Part shown: piece by piece, positions 1 through 7,115 of the stretch
Position numbering within the stretch: position 1 is the first letter of the stretch
Layout of the letters: each line of letters begins with the position of its first letter
From: an uncultured Erysipelotrichaceae bacterium
Lineage (GTDB): Bacteria; Bacillota_I; Bacilli_A; Erysipelotrichales; Erysipelotrichaceae
Assembly (NCBI GenBank): GCA_934699415.1
Contig: CAKUWO010000019.1
Span: 1 to 21,749 of the forward strand
Reading direction: 5' to 3'
Length of the DNA stretch: 21,749 nucleotides
Position numbers and translations under genes: made by a program
The notes under the pieces: generated by a model
The model's input: the letters and a program-made list of their open reading frames with translations, nothing else
Told to the model about the DNA's origin: nothing
The model's database searches: none

Positions 1-2
1 AT

Positions 3-150
3 ATCTCACAGGTAAAGAGAAAATGCGGAATTGAGGTTGGAAAGAATTATAATTTACCTAAAAATGAAGATAGCAGGAAACAGCAGTGTCTAAAAAGATA
101 AAGAGATAGCAATTGTGGAGGCATTGAAGTATTTTGGGATGATTTTATAA
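3..150 (+). pseudogene. C-terminal remnant of a methyltransferase-like protein, frameshifted
   Basis: The window opens inside a reading frame giving ISQVKRKCGIEVGKNYNLPK and onward to a TAA at 99-101. One frame over, the coding continues as KDKEIAIVEALKYFGMIL and stops with TAA at 148-150, so one base was gained or lost near the A-rich run at 92-102. From memory, a tail of this kind (an LYI-AQ-K-KCGIE block followed by a Cys-Pro-x-x-Lys-Glu block ending in YFGMI) closes a group of clostridial proteins often annotated as RNA or DNA methyltransferases. I cannot name the family from the tail alone. The body of the gene lies left of the window. Its end meets the minus-strand pseudogene tail to tail at the TTATAA of 145-150. 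Confidence 0.45.
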
Positions 151-1140
151 GTACTTGCTTTTAAACAAATTTAGCCAATTATACAATAATAATACTTTAA
201 TAATACTTTGCTGGAGCAGCCAGTCCGAAAGATCCTTTGGGCTAGCTGTTTTCTTTTTCGCAGCCTGCTTCCGTTACAAGACTTCTTTTTTGAAGGATTC
301 AAAAGCAACCAACATTTTATCCAAACATTCAGCAGGAAAACCAGAAGTTTTCTTTGCCTTATTGATTTTGTTTTGTCAGTTATGGCACACATTTTTGTAG
401 AGCAGGTCATAATTGTTTTCTCTGGATCGTTCATCAAACTCACGTTTGTTCTGGAGAGGTTGCTTTTTACGACACTTATCACTGCAAAGCTTATACCTAT
501 GGCTTTTGGCAAGAAATATTTTCCCACAGATTTTGTATTTCTGGAAATAAAGCCCCATTAATCGTTCAAGCGGTTCAGGCAATAGATCATCAGCGGATAC
601 AGAGATGAATAGGCAGCAATACACTCCATTTTTTGCTTGTTGTCTGAACACCAGAGATCAAGTATGGTATCTTCCTGCGGTACAGAACCATAAATATGCG
701 TGGAAATGCTCGTGCGCTTTGGCTTTCTTGAATCCTCATAAAAGCCAAGAGGTGTGCCCATAAATAAGACTGTGAAGCTATTAATTTTCCCAATAAAATA
801 CTCATAGGTAGACTCCTGATCTTGTGGTTCTCTTGCCTTCAAATATTCATTCCAGACACGAAGCACCACATACATTCTCACCGGATCGCTGGTGAGATTT
901 TTTTTGCCAGAAAATCAACGGAAACCTGATCCAGTTCACTCTGTTTTCAACGATTGGAATGTAGCGTTTCTCTCAGTGATATTAAACCAAGACAATCCCA
1001 TTCACCGTCCAAATCATGTTCAAAGGCTTAAAGCATAGCTCTCAAGGGGGTGTAGCATTACACAGCATATCTTCATCGGCATATCTCTGCAAACGAAACC
1101 TGATTTGCAGTTCTTCACCAATCAAAATATGCTCTTTCAT
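145..1140 (-). pseudogene. Degraded DUF6076-like zinc-finger protein
   Basis: Read on the minus strand from an ATG at 1138-1140 (MKEHILIGEELQIRFRLQRY), coding sense continues down to a TAA at 145-147 but only by changing frame and passing stops. There is a frame change in the C run near 1050, in-frame stops near 1030 and 940, another frame change near 645, a TGA near 378 (TGG expected) and a TAA near 284 (CAA or CAG expected). The best-preserved parts are RMYVVLRVWNEYLKARE and a zinc-finger-like stretch with ICGKIFLAKSHRYKLCSDKC. Here the first Cys of the expected CxxC is Tyr. From memory this matches DUF6076 proteins, which often sit beside serine recombinases in clostridial mobile elements; their function is unknown. 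The recombinase starts about 100 bp away, divergently. Confidence 0.6.
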
Positions 1141-1195
1141 TTTCTGTTTATTCAGGATTATCAAGTATCCAGTACTATAGAAGATGAAAAATATC

Positions 1196-1221
1196 CGATT
1201 TGGGAGCTATTTCCCCAATCG
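1196..1221. repeat. Imperfect dyad upstream of the serine recombinase
   Basis: CGATTTGGG at 1196-1204 can pair with CCCCAATCG at 1213-1221 if one T bulges out, around an 8-nt spacer. It ends 5 nt before the ribosome binding site at 1226-1233. It could be a recombinase operator, a crossover half-site or an mRNA hairpin. Nothing in the window decides between these. Confidence 0.35.
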
Positions 1222-1243
1222 TGATAAAGGAGGGGTAAAAACA

Positions 1244-1852
1244 ATGGGCAATTTATATGGCTATATCCGTGTCAGCACCAAAGAACAGAATGAGGACAGG
1301 CAGATTCTTGCCCTGAAAGAGCTATCAATCCCGGCTAAAAATCTGTTTATCGATAAGCGGTCCGGCAAGGATTTTGAACGTCCGCAGTACCGGAAAATGG
1401 TACGGAAACTAAAAAAAGACGATCTGCTCTATATCGAGAGCATCGACCGTCTGGGGCGCAACTATTCTGAAATTCTGGAGCAATGGCGGATTCTGACCAA
1501 GGAAAAAGGGATTGATATTGTTGTGCTGGATATGCATCTGCTGGATACCCGTCTGGGAAAAGACCTGATGGGGACATTCCTCAGCGATATTGTGTTGCAA
1601 GTACTGTCCTTTGTGGCAGAAAACGAGCGAAGCAATATCCGGCAGCGTCAGGCAGAAGGAATTGCCGCCGCCAAAGCAAGAGGAGTTCGTTTTGGACGCC
1701 CACCGAAGCCTTTACCGAAAAACTTTCACCACCCATACCAACAATGGAAAAATGGCAAGATTACCGGAACAGCTGCTGCAAAGCTGTGTGGAATGCCACT
1801 TTCCACCTTCCGCTATCGTGCAGAGATTTACAAAAAAACCAAGTTGCTGTAA
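1244..1852 (+). CDS. Serine recombinase, resolvase/invertase family
   Basis: A 202-residue serine recombinase of the small resolvase/invertase type. The N-terminal catalytic domain (about 1-140) has GYIRVS, containing the nucleophile Ser, and the downstream SIDRLGRNYSEI block that carries catalytic arginines. A long helix follows, with FVAENERSNIRQRQAEGIAAA. The C-terminal helix-turn-helix (about 160-200) includes RPPKPLP and a GTAAAKLCGMPLSTFRYR recognition region, as in Hin/Gin-like enzymes. I place the start at ATG 1244 because a strong AAAGGAGG lies at 1226-1233; an in-frame ATG at 1184 lacks one. The length is normal for the family. GC is higher than in the chromosomal genes to the right. 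It is one of two intact genes in an otherwise decayed island and may have driven its resolution or inversion. Confidence 0.93.
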   Translation: MGNLYGYIRVSTKEQNEDRQILALKELSIPAKNLFIDKRSGKDFERPQYRKMVRKLKKDDLLYIESIDRLGRNYSEILEQWRILTKEKGIDIVVLDMHLLDTRLGKDLMGTFLSDIVLQVLSFVAENERSNIRQRQAEGIAAAKARGVRFGRPPKPLPKNFHHPYQQWKNGKITGTAAAKLCGMPLSTFRYRAEIYKKTKLL

Positions 1853-1872
1853 GTGATTATTTTTACAGGATT

Positions 1873-2013
1873 GTGTACTTTTATGTAAAATCCCCACTTC
1901 TTCATGTATTTATAGTTATATTACTACAACGAAGCAAAAAAAGTCCAGTAGCAAAAAAAATCAGCAAGTTGCGCACAGGAAATGTTTAAAAACTTACCTG
2001 CAAAAAAGTACAC
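1873..2013. repeat. Widely spaced 10-bp inverted repeat
   Basis: GTGTACTTTT at 1873-1882 is the exact reverse complement of AAAAGTACAC at 2004-2013. The pair brackets most of the 205-bp gap between the recombinase and the zinc-ribbon gene. The enclosed sequence is A-rich with no convincing ORF. It might be a recombination site pair or the ends of a small element, but a chance match in AT-rich DNA is possible. Confidence 0.3.
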
Positions 2014-2057
2014 TATCATGTAAGTAAAAGTCGAAGACTTTGTAGGGAGGAATTGAG

Positions 2058-2657
2058 ATGTCAAAAGAAAACAAAATGGTGACTTGCAAACATTGTGGTG
2101 CTGAAATTGCTGCAAGCGCCAAAGTTTGTCCGCAATGTGGAGGAAAAAATACGAAGCCATTTTATAAGCGTCCGTGGTTTATTGCTGTGATTGCAATAAT
2201 CATAATTGGTGCAATCGGTAGTGCTGGTGGGGATAAAACTTCCAATGGAGCCAAAAAAAATGATACTCAGGTAACTATATCTGAAAATGCCAACAATACA
2301 CAACCAGAATCCGAAACTCCGGAAATCACCTATACAGCATATGCCGTTTCTGAGTTGATGGATGATCTGAATGGTAATGCACTGAAGGCAGCTGATAAAT
2401 ATAAAGATCAGTATGTTGAGTTAACTGGTCGTTTAAATAATATTGATAGCAGCGGCAAATACATTTCTATTGTTTCAACCGAAGATAAATTTGCTATTAG
2501 GGGTGTTCAGTGTTTCATCAAGTCTGAAGAACAAAAATCAGCTGTGATGGATATGTCTATTGGCGACATTTTAGTGGTTAAAGGAAAAATTAAAAGTGTT
2601 GGAGAAGTTTTGGCCTACTCTCTTGACATTGATGAAGTAGTAAAAGCATCAAATTAA
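2058..2657 (+). CDS. Zinc-ribbon, single-pass membrane protein with OB-fold (tRNA_anti-like) domain
   Basis: A 199-residue intact protein. Residues 10-27 are a zinc ribbon with CKHC and CPQC (Cys 10, 13, 24, 27). Residues about 40-57 form one hydrophobic membrane segment. A Ser/Asn/Thr/Glu-rich linker follows to about residue 85. The C-terminal part (about 90-195) has the YKDQYVELTGRL and GDILVVKGKI pattern that I associate with the tRNA_anti-like OB-fold family in Firmicutes. The zinc ribbon is probably cytoplasmic and the OB domain outside. The ribosome binding site GGGAGGAA lies just upstream and a strong terminator follows. It sits among broken genes yet has no defect, which suggests recent arrival or continued selection. 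Its function is unknown. Confidence 0.75.
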   Translation: MSKENKMVTCKHCGAEIAASAKVCPQCGGKNTKPFYKRPWFIAVIAIIIIGAIGSAGGDKTSNGAKKNDTQVTISENANNTQPESETPEITYTAYAVSELMDDLNGNALKAADKYKDQYVELTGRLNNIDSSGKYISIVSTEDKFAIRGVQCFIKSEEQKSAVMDMSIGDILVVKGKIKSVGEVLAYSLDIDEVVKASN

Positions 2658-2693
2658 TTTTAAACAACACATTATTTGTTAATAATTACTTCG

Positions 2694-2747
2694 AGCCGGT
2701 GTATGGATTTTCGTAAAGAAAACTCTTGCATCGGTTTTTGTTTTTTG
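2694..2747 (+). terminator. Rho-independent terminator after the zinc-ribbon/OB gene
   Basis: The left arm CCGGTGTATGGATTTTC (2696-2712) pairs with GAAAACTCTTGCATCGG (2718-2734), with wobbles and a few mismatches, around the loop GTAAA. It is followed by TTTTTGTTTTTTG. The long stem and T tract make a convincing terminator about 40 bp after the stop codon. Confidence 0.8.
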
Positions 2748-2761
2748 AAGAAAGCAATTGA

Positions 2762-3361
2762 GTATCCTTTTTCAAACACAGCTCTTTGGAGGATCTGAAA
2801 GCTCGTTTGAAGGCTCAATTCGAGAATGTCACTTATGATCAGGTATCAACGTTTCCTGAACTGCACTTGAACAGCTTTACTAAAAAGTGTATCAAGAATA
2901 TGCTTACTATCATCACTGGTTATATTGGGGAACAGACCAGTGTGACTTCAAACTACTGCAATTACATGAATACACAGGCAAAGAATCCGTTTGAAATCGA
3001 GCACATCATCGCGGACCATTACGAATGGTTCGCCAGCGAATATGCCGATCAGGAAGAATTCAGGTGCTAGAGAAATAGTTTTGGTGCATTGTTGCTTCTG
3101 CATAAGAGCATCAACGCCATCCTGAATGATTCCAAACACGATTACAAACTCTCGAAGTATTGCTCCAACGAGGTCAATATTTATACCGAGTCACTTGGTG
3201 ATCAGACATACAAGAATAATCCAAAGTTTAAGAAGTTCATAGCGAATAAAGGGCTGGGCTTCAAATCTTATGTACAGTTTGGTAAAGCAGAAATCACAGA
3301 GCTGATTCAACTCCTTGTGTAGCTGGTTAATCTGGTTTGGAATGCAAAGATGTTTGCATGA
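2762..3361 (+). pseudogene. C-terminal fragment of a GmrSD/DUF262-DUF1524 type HNH nuclease
   Basis: One frame stays meaningful from about 2762 to a TGA at 3359-3361, interrupted by TAG at 3068-3070 and TAG at 3320-3322. It reads FEIEHIIADHYEWFASEYAD, then NSFGALLLLHKSINAILND and YTESLGDQTYKNNPKFKKF. This is the pattern of the DUF1524 His-Asn-His nuclease region that ends GmrSD-like type IV restriction enzymes: the metal-binding His is in EHI and the later Asn is in HKSIN. The DUF262 ParB-like N-terminal half is missing, so the gene is cut at its 5' end as well as broken by stops. The first stop most likely replaces a Trp and the second a Gln. The final TGA overlaps an ATG of the next broken gene (TGATG), so the two were probably one operon. 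It cannot make a working enzyme. Confidence 0.7.
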
Positions 3362-4141
3362 TGGAACTTTTAGAAGATGTTTTCATTCGCTGTGACCGAT
3401 GCGGAAAAGTAACTGGAATCCACAAATAGGATTTTGATTTTAAATTCAACGTATATGATCGTGGTGAAAATGGAATGGGAGAAGAAATTGAATGCCGACA
3501 CAACCTCTTATTTCGGATACCCCTATATTGAATGCGACCATTGTGACAATGAAATCTCTTTCAGAATTTCCGGCTATGAATATCCAGTAGGAGCCTTTAA
3601 TTATGAAGACTGTGAAATTGCTGGCGGATGTTTTGAAGAAGAACCTTACATGAGTTTTATCCATAGCTGTGATGATTTTGATCCGGATGACGCCTATCCA
3701 AAGTATTCTCATATACAGCAACTCATTGTGTATATAGCTCAAGACCGGGATCTTATTTACAATATATCCTTTCGTGAATTTGAAGAAGTTATCGAACGCC
3801 TATTTCAGGATGAGGGATTTGAAACAAGATTAGCACAGCCGATAAGAGATAGTGGCCGCGATATTATTGCTGCCAAGTACGAAATGGGTAAGCTAATAGT
3901 CTTTTACATTGAATGCAAGAGGTACGGCAGAAGAAATAGTGCCGAGATAAGCATTGTCAGGTCCTTGTTTGGTGTTCAGTCTTCTGACCGAATCAGCAAA
4001 TAGATTTTGGTGACTACAGGCCATGTGACACATGACACACAAAGATTTGTAGATGATGAGAATGCTGTGATTAACGTTATTGATGCTGACGAAATACACG
4101 AGCTGATTCAGAAAAGTGCGAGGAAGTATCGTGTGTATTAG
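3361..4141 (+). pseudogene. Broken Mrr-like restriction endonuclease with N-terminal zinc ribbon
   Basis: From ATG 3361 the frame reads MELLEDVFIRCDRCGKVTG, meets TAG at 3427-3429, then needs a one-base frame change near 3485-3490. It continues as YIECDHCDNEISFRISGYEY and runs to a TAG at 4001-4003, after which the same frame goes on as ILVTTGHVTHDTQRFVDD to the TAG at 4139-4141. The two CxxC pairs (CDRC, CDHC) look like a split zinc ribbon. The C-terminal half has the Mrr-type fold signature FEEVIERLFQDEGFETRL, then RDSGRDIIA and IECKRYG, that is, the Asp and Glu-x-Lys of a PD-(D/E)xK nuclease. Such enzymes cut modified or foreign DNA. Three lesions make it a pseudogene, although the domain remains easy to recognise. 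Confidence 0.75.
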
Positions 4142-4143
4142 GG

Positions 4144-4164
4144 TTGAAGCGATTGCAGCTTCAA
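4144..4164. repeat. Perfect 7-bp stem-loop after the Mrr-like pseudogene
   Basis: TTGAAGC (4144-4150) and GCTTCAA (4158-4164) are exact reverse complements around a 7-nt loop, starting 3 nt after the stop codon. There is no T tract after it, so it is a weak terminator at best. It may mark the original 3' end of the nuclease operon. Confidence 0.4.
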
Positions 4165-4410
4165 TTCTCGAAAAAGTACCGTTTCGTGTGGGGTTTCAAA
4201 AACTTTGATATATTCCCACTAACGAATAAACTTGAGGCGGACGAGGCGAAAAGTGGATAAGTTCAGATAAAAACGACTGGACGTATTTCTGCGAACGTCG
4301 GGAGACTCTGACATCTAAATGGGCGTATCGAGCCATGTGAAGAGCGTAGTCTTGTTGACTAAAGTACATGAGTAAAAGTGTAAGAAGGCTTGAAATAAGG
4401 GTCTTTTGAG
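4165..4410 (+). other. Gene-free stretch with a possible methyltransferase-tail fragment
   Basis: There is no intact gene between the Mrr-like pseudogene and pstS. The higher-GC composition of the island continues to about 4380 and then drops to the AT-rich chromosomal background. At 4319-4375 a short frame reads MGVSSHVKSVVLLTKVHE and stops. From memory, this resembles the segment just before the tail of the methyltransferase-like proteins whose C-terminus is at 3-150. The rest of that tail does not follow here. A small dyad, GACGT/ACGTC (4280-4284 and 4295-4299), is also present. I see nothing else that I can name. Confidence 0.3.
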
Positions 4411-4420
4411 ATTTTTAAAT

Positions 4421-4460
4421 TTCACCTAAATTTGACATAAGTTGTATTTTTGATTTTACA
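4421..4460 (+). promoter_or_regulatory. Pho-box-like repeats in the pst promoter region
   Basis: TTCACC (4421-4426), TTGACA (4432-4437), TTGTAT (4442-4447) and TTTACA (4455-4460) form an array with roughly 11-bp period. The spacing of the first two is exactly 11 bp. This matches the known Gram-positive PhoP site of repeated TT(A/C/T)ACA hexamers one helical turn apart. It lies 60-100 bp before pstS, and the operon itself encodes the PhoP/PhoR pair, which supports autoregulation under phosphate starvation. The -10 element is not clear; a TACATA at 4457-4462 is the best candidate. Confidence 0.5.
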
Positions 4461-4520
4461 TAGTCGACCTAAAATGAACTTGTAATTAATAAATAAAGAC
4501 TATTTGAAAGGAATATTTAG

Positions 4521-5327
4521 ATGAAAAAGATTATTTCGATGATGGTAGTTATTACTATCATGATGCTTACTGGATGCGCATCAACAGCTCCTAAAACTAC
4601 TGGCTCAGTTTCAACTGATGGCTCAACATCGATGCAGAAAGTTATTGGTGCTATCGGCGAATCATTTACTGATGCTACAGGAATTACTTTTACATATAAC
4701 CCAACAGGCTCAGGCTCAGGTATTAAAGCAGTAGAAGAAGGACGTACAGATATTGGTTTATCATCACGTGCTTTAAAAGAAGAAGAAAAAGCAGCTGGCT
4801 TAAAAGAAACTGTTCTTGCATATGATGGCATTGCAATGGTTGTCAATCCGGCTAATAAAGTAAATGATTTAACTATTGAACAGATTAAAGATATCTATAC
4901 TGGCGTTATTACTAACTGGAAAGAAGTTGGTGGCGAAGATAAAGAAATTGTGCTTATTGGAAGAGAGGCAGGTAGCGGTACTCGTGATGGTTTTGAATCA
5001 ATTACAGCTACTAAAGATGAATGTAAATATCGTCAAGAACTAACCTCAACTGGCGATGTTATTGCATCAGTTGCAAGCAATCCAAATGCGATTGGTTATG
5101 CTTCTTTAGCATCAATTAAAGATAGTGTTAAAGCTTTGACTGTTGATGGTGTAAATCCAACAGAAGCAACTGTAAAAGATGGCTCATATAAAATTCAAAG
5201 ACCATTTGTCTTAGTAACCAAAACCGATACTAAACTTAGCGAAGCAGCACAGAAATTCTTTGATTATGCTACATCTAGTGAAGTAAGCAATATTATTTCT
5301 GAAGCTGGCGCCGTTTCCGCTAACTAA
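4521..5327 (+). CDS. pstS: Phosphate-binding lipoprotein PstS
   Basis: A 268-residue periplasmic-type binding protein that captures phosphate and delivers it to the PstCAB transporter. A lipoprotein signal ends in the lipobox LTGC, with Cys19 as the lipidated residue, so it is anchored to the outer face of the membrane. The phosphate-binding signatures are DGSTSM near the N-terminus, GSGSGIKAVEEGRTDIGLSS, and GREAGSGTRDGFE in the second lobe. It is about the usual length for a Firmicutes PstS. The ribosome binding site AAAGGA is at 4507-4512. It is the first gene of the pst operon, and the stem-loop behind it should make it the most abundant transcript of the unit. Confidence 0.97.
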   Translation: MKKIISMMVVITIMMLTGCASTAPKTTGSVSTDGSTSMQKVIGAIGESFTDATGITFTYNPTGSGSGIKAVEEGRTDIGLSSRALKEEEKAAGLKETVLAYDGIAMVVNPANKVNDLTIEQIKDIYTGVITNWKEVGGEDKEIVLIGREAGSGTRDGFESITATKDECKYRQELTSTGDVIASVASNPNAIGYASLASIKDSVKALTVDGVNPTEATVKDGSYKIQRPFVLVTKTDTKLSEAAQKFFDYATSSEVSNIISEAGAVSAN

Positions 5328-5340
5328 TTTAATAAATCAT

Positions 5341-5374
5341 GCGACGGTAGCTACTAACCGTCGCTATTTTGTGT
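5341..5374 (+). terminator. Intercistronic stem-loop between pstS and pstC, likely partial terminator
   Basis: GCGACGGT (5341-5348) and ACCGTCGC (5357-5364) form a perfect 8-bp stem in the only sizeable gap of the pst operon. TATTTTGTGTT follows. The weak T tract suggests attenuation or mRNA 3' end protection, giving more pstS than pstC, rather than full termination. Confidence 0.65.
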
Positions 5375-5387
5375 TAAGAGGAAACTT

Positions 5388-6254
5388 ATGAAGAAAAATC
5401 AAACGTTTGAAAAAGCAATTCATGCAATCTTCTTTATTCTAGGAATGATTACGGTTGCTTGTGTTTGCTTAATTACAATTTATCTATTGATATCAGGAAT
5501 TCCTGCGATATCTAAAATCGGCTTTAAGGAATTTATCTTTGGTAAAGAATGGGCATCAACTGCAAGTGTTCCTAAATATGGTATTCTGCCTTTTATACTT
5601 ACAAGTATTTATGGTACTTTAGGGGCTCTTATTATTGGTGTTCCAATTGGTTTTTTAACAGCTGTTTACTTATCAAAAATGGCATCGCCTAAATTTAAAG
5701 AAGTCATGGAATTTGCGATATCTTTGCTTGCTGGAATACCATCGGTTGTTTATGGCTTAGTTGGGATGATGGTTTTAGTACCAGCTATTCGAAAAATATT
5801 TAATATCTCTGATGGTTCTAGTTTATTAGCGGCGATTATTGTTTTATCGATTATGATCCTACCATCAATTATTAAGATGTCAGTAACTTCCCTTAATGCA
5901 GTGCCTAAAGAATATGAAGATGCTTCATTAGCTTTAGGTGCAACACCTATTGAAACCTATTTTAAAGTATCAGCAAGAGCTGCTAAAAGTGGCATTGTAG
6001 CTTCAATTGTTTTAGGAATTGGAAGAGCAATAGGTGAAGCGATGGCGGTTATGATGGTAGCCGGTAATGCTGCTAATATGCCCGATTCAATTTTTCAAAG
6101 TGTTCGTTTTTTAACGACCGCAGTATCTAGCGAAATGTCTTATTCTAGCGGTTTACAAAGAGAAGCTTTATTCTCGATAGCACTGATATTATTCTTCTTT
6201 ATTATGTTTATTAATGCAGCTTTGAATTTTTTCCTTAAAAGAGATAAGAGGTAA
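5388..6254 (+). CDS. pstC: Phosphate ABC transporter permease PstC
   Basis: A 288-residue membrane permease, one half of the phosphate channel. It has about six hydrophobic segments. The first is near residues 12-37, and the core contains GVPIGFLTAVYLS and LLAGIPSVVYGLVGMMVLVP, the conserved block of PstC/PstA proteins. The EYEDASLALGATPIETYFKV segment is the cytoplasmic coupling motif (EAA loop) that contacts the ATPase. A ribosome binding site of AAGAGGAAA type precedes ATG 5388. It pairs with PstA just downstream, 3 nt after its stop. Confidence 0.96.
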   Translation: MKKNQTFEKAIHAIFFILGMITVACVCLITIYLLISGIPAISKIGFKEFIFGKEWASTASVPKYGILPFILTSIYGTLGALIIGVPIGFLTAVYLSKMASPKFKEVMEFAISLLAGIPSVVYGLVGMMVLVPAIRKIFNISDGSSLLAAIIVLSIMILPSIIKMSVTSLNAVPKEYEDASLALGATPIETYFKVSARAAKSGIVASIVLGIGRAIGEAMAVMMVAGNAANMPDSIFQSVRFLTTAVSSEMSYSSGLQREALFSIALILFFFIMFINAALNFFLKRDKR

Positions 6255-6257
6255 TTT

Positions 6258-7115
6258 ATGACAAGTAGATTAATAGCTAAACAAAATGAGAAATTTGATT
6301 TAGTGATGAAGACATTAATGTATATAGCTTTAGCAATTACTTTTTCATTAGTATTATTTCTTATTGCTTATGTTTTGTATAAAGGTCTTCCTAGTATTAA
6401 TTTAGTTTTTTTAACATCTAAACCAAGTTATTTATCTAATACGATTGGTATCTTACCAGATATCTTAAATACTATTTATATTGTTATGGCAACTTTAATA
6501 ATTGTTTTGCCATTAGGAGTAGGGGCTGCTATTTACCTTAATGAATACGCAAGTAATAAAAAGATTGTAGCTCTTATTGAATATGCAGCTGAAACTTTAT
6601 CTGGTATTCCATCAATTATATATGGGCTTGTAGGAATGTTACTATTTGCAAGCAATATAGGTACTTGTTTAATGGCTGGTGCTTTAACTTTGGTTATTAT
6701 GAATTTGCCTACTATTATGCGTACAACCCAAGAAAGTTTAAAAACTGTACCAGAATCATATCGCGAAGGAGCTTTTGGTTTAGGAGCTGGCAAATGGCAT
6801 GTTATTAGAACAGTTGTTTTACCGGGATGCGTAGATGGGGTAATTACTGGATGCATTTTAGCTGTTGGAAGAATTTTAGGAGAATCAGCAGCTCTATTAT
6901 TCACATCGGGTTTTGCACATGCGATTAATGGTATATTTGATGCCTTAAATTCACCTGGTGCAACATTAACAGTAGCTTTATATGTCTATGCTAAAGAAGA
7001 TGGTGAATTTGGTGTAGCTTTTTCTATTGCAGCTATCTTGATGATTTTGACTATGCTTATTACTTTTGCTGCTAGTTGTGTTCAAAAGAATTTTGCTAAA
7101 AGGAGAAGTTTATGA
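6258..7115 (+). CDS. pstA: Phosphate ABC transporter permease PstA
   Basis: A 285-residue integral membrane protein and partner of PstC. It has roughly six transmembrane segments, the first near 18-42. The family block LSGIPSIIYGLVGMLLFA is in the middle, and the coupling loop is SYREGAFGLGAGKWHVIRTV. The ribosome binding site AAGAGG sits before ATG 6258. The stop overlaps the pstB start as ATGA at 7112-7115, so translation of the two is probably coupled. Confidence 0.96.
   Translation: MTSRLIAKQNEKFDLVMKTLMYIALAITFSLVLFLIAYVLYKGLPSINLVFLTSKPSYLSNTIGILPDILNTIYIVMATLIIVLPLGVGAAIYLNEYASNKKIVALIEYAAETLSGIPSIIYGLVGMLLFASNIGTCLMAGALTLVIMNLPTIMRTTQESLKTVPESYREGAFGLGAGKWHVIRTVVLPGCVDGVITGCILAVGRILGESAALLFTSGFAHAINGIFDALNSPGATLTVALYVYAKEDGEFGVAFSIAAILMILTMLITFAASCVQKNFAKRRSL

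Noticed and set aside
155..561. Plus-strand reading frames opposite the DUF6076-like remnant
   Set aside because: They have no ribosome site or family sense, and the minus strand carries recognisable protein sequence over the same bases.
1..4400. Complete insertion sequence or integrase attachment site
   Set aside because: No DDE or HUH transposase, no terminal repeats with target duplication, and no tRNA gene that could serve as an attachment site.
4517..4846. Minus-strand frame opposite pstS
   Set aside because: It is the antisense shadow of a well-supported gene; composition follows the pstS codons.
6533..6904. Minus-strand frame opposite pstA
   Set aside because: Antisense shadow of a conserved permease gene with no start signal.
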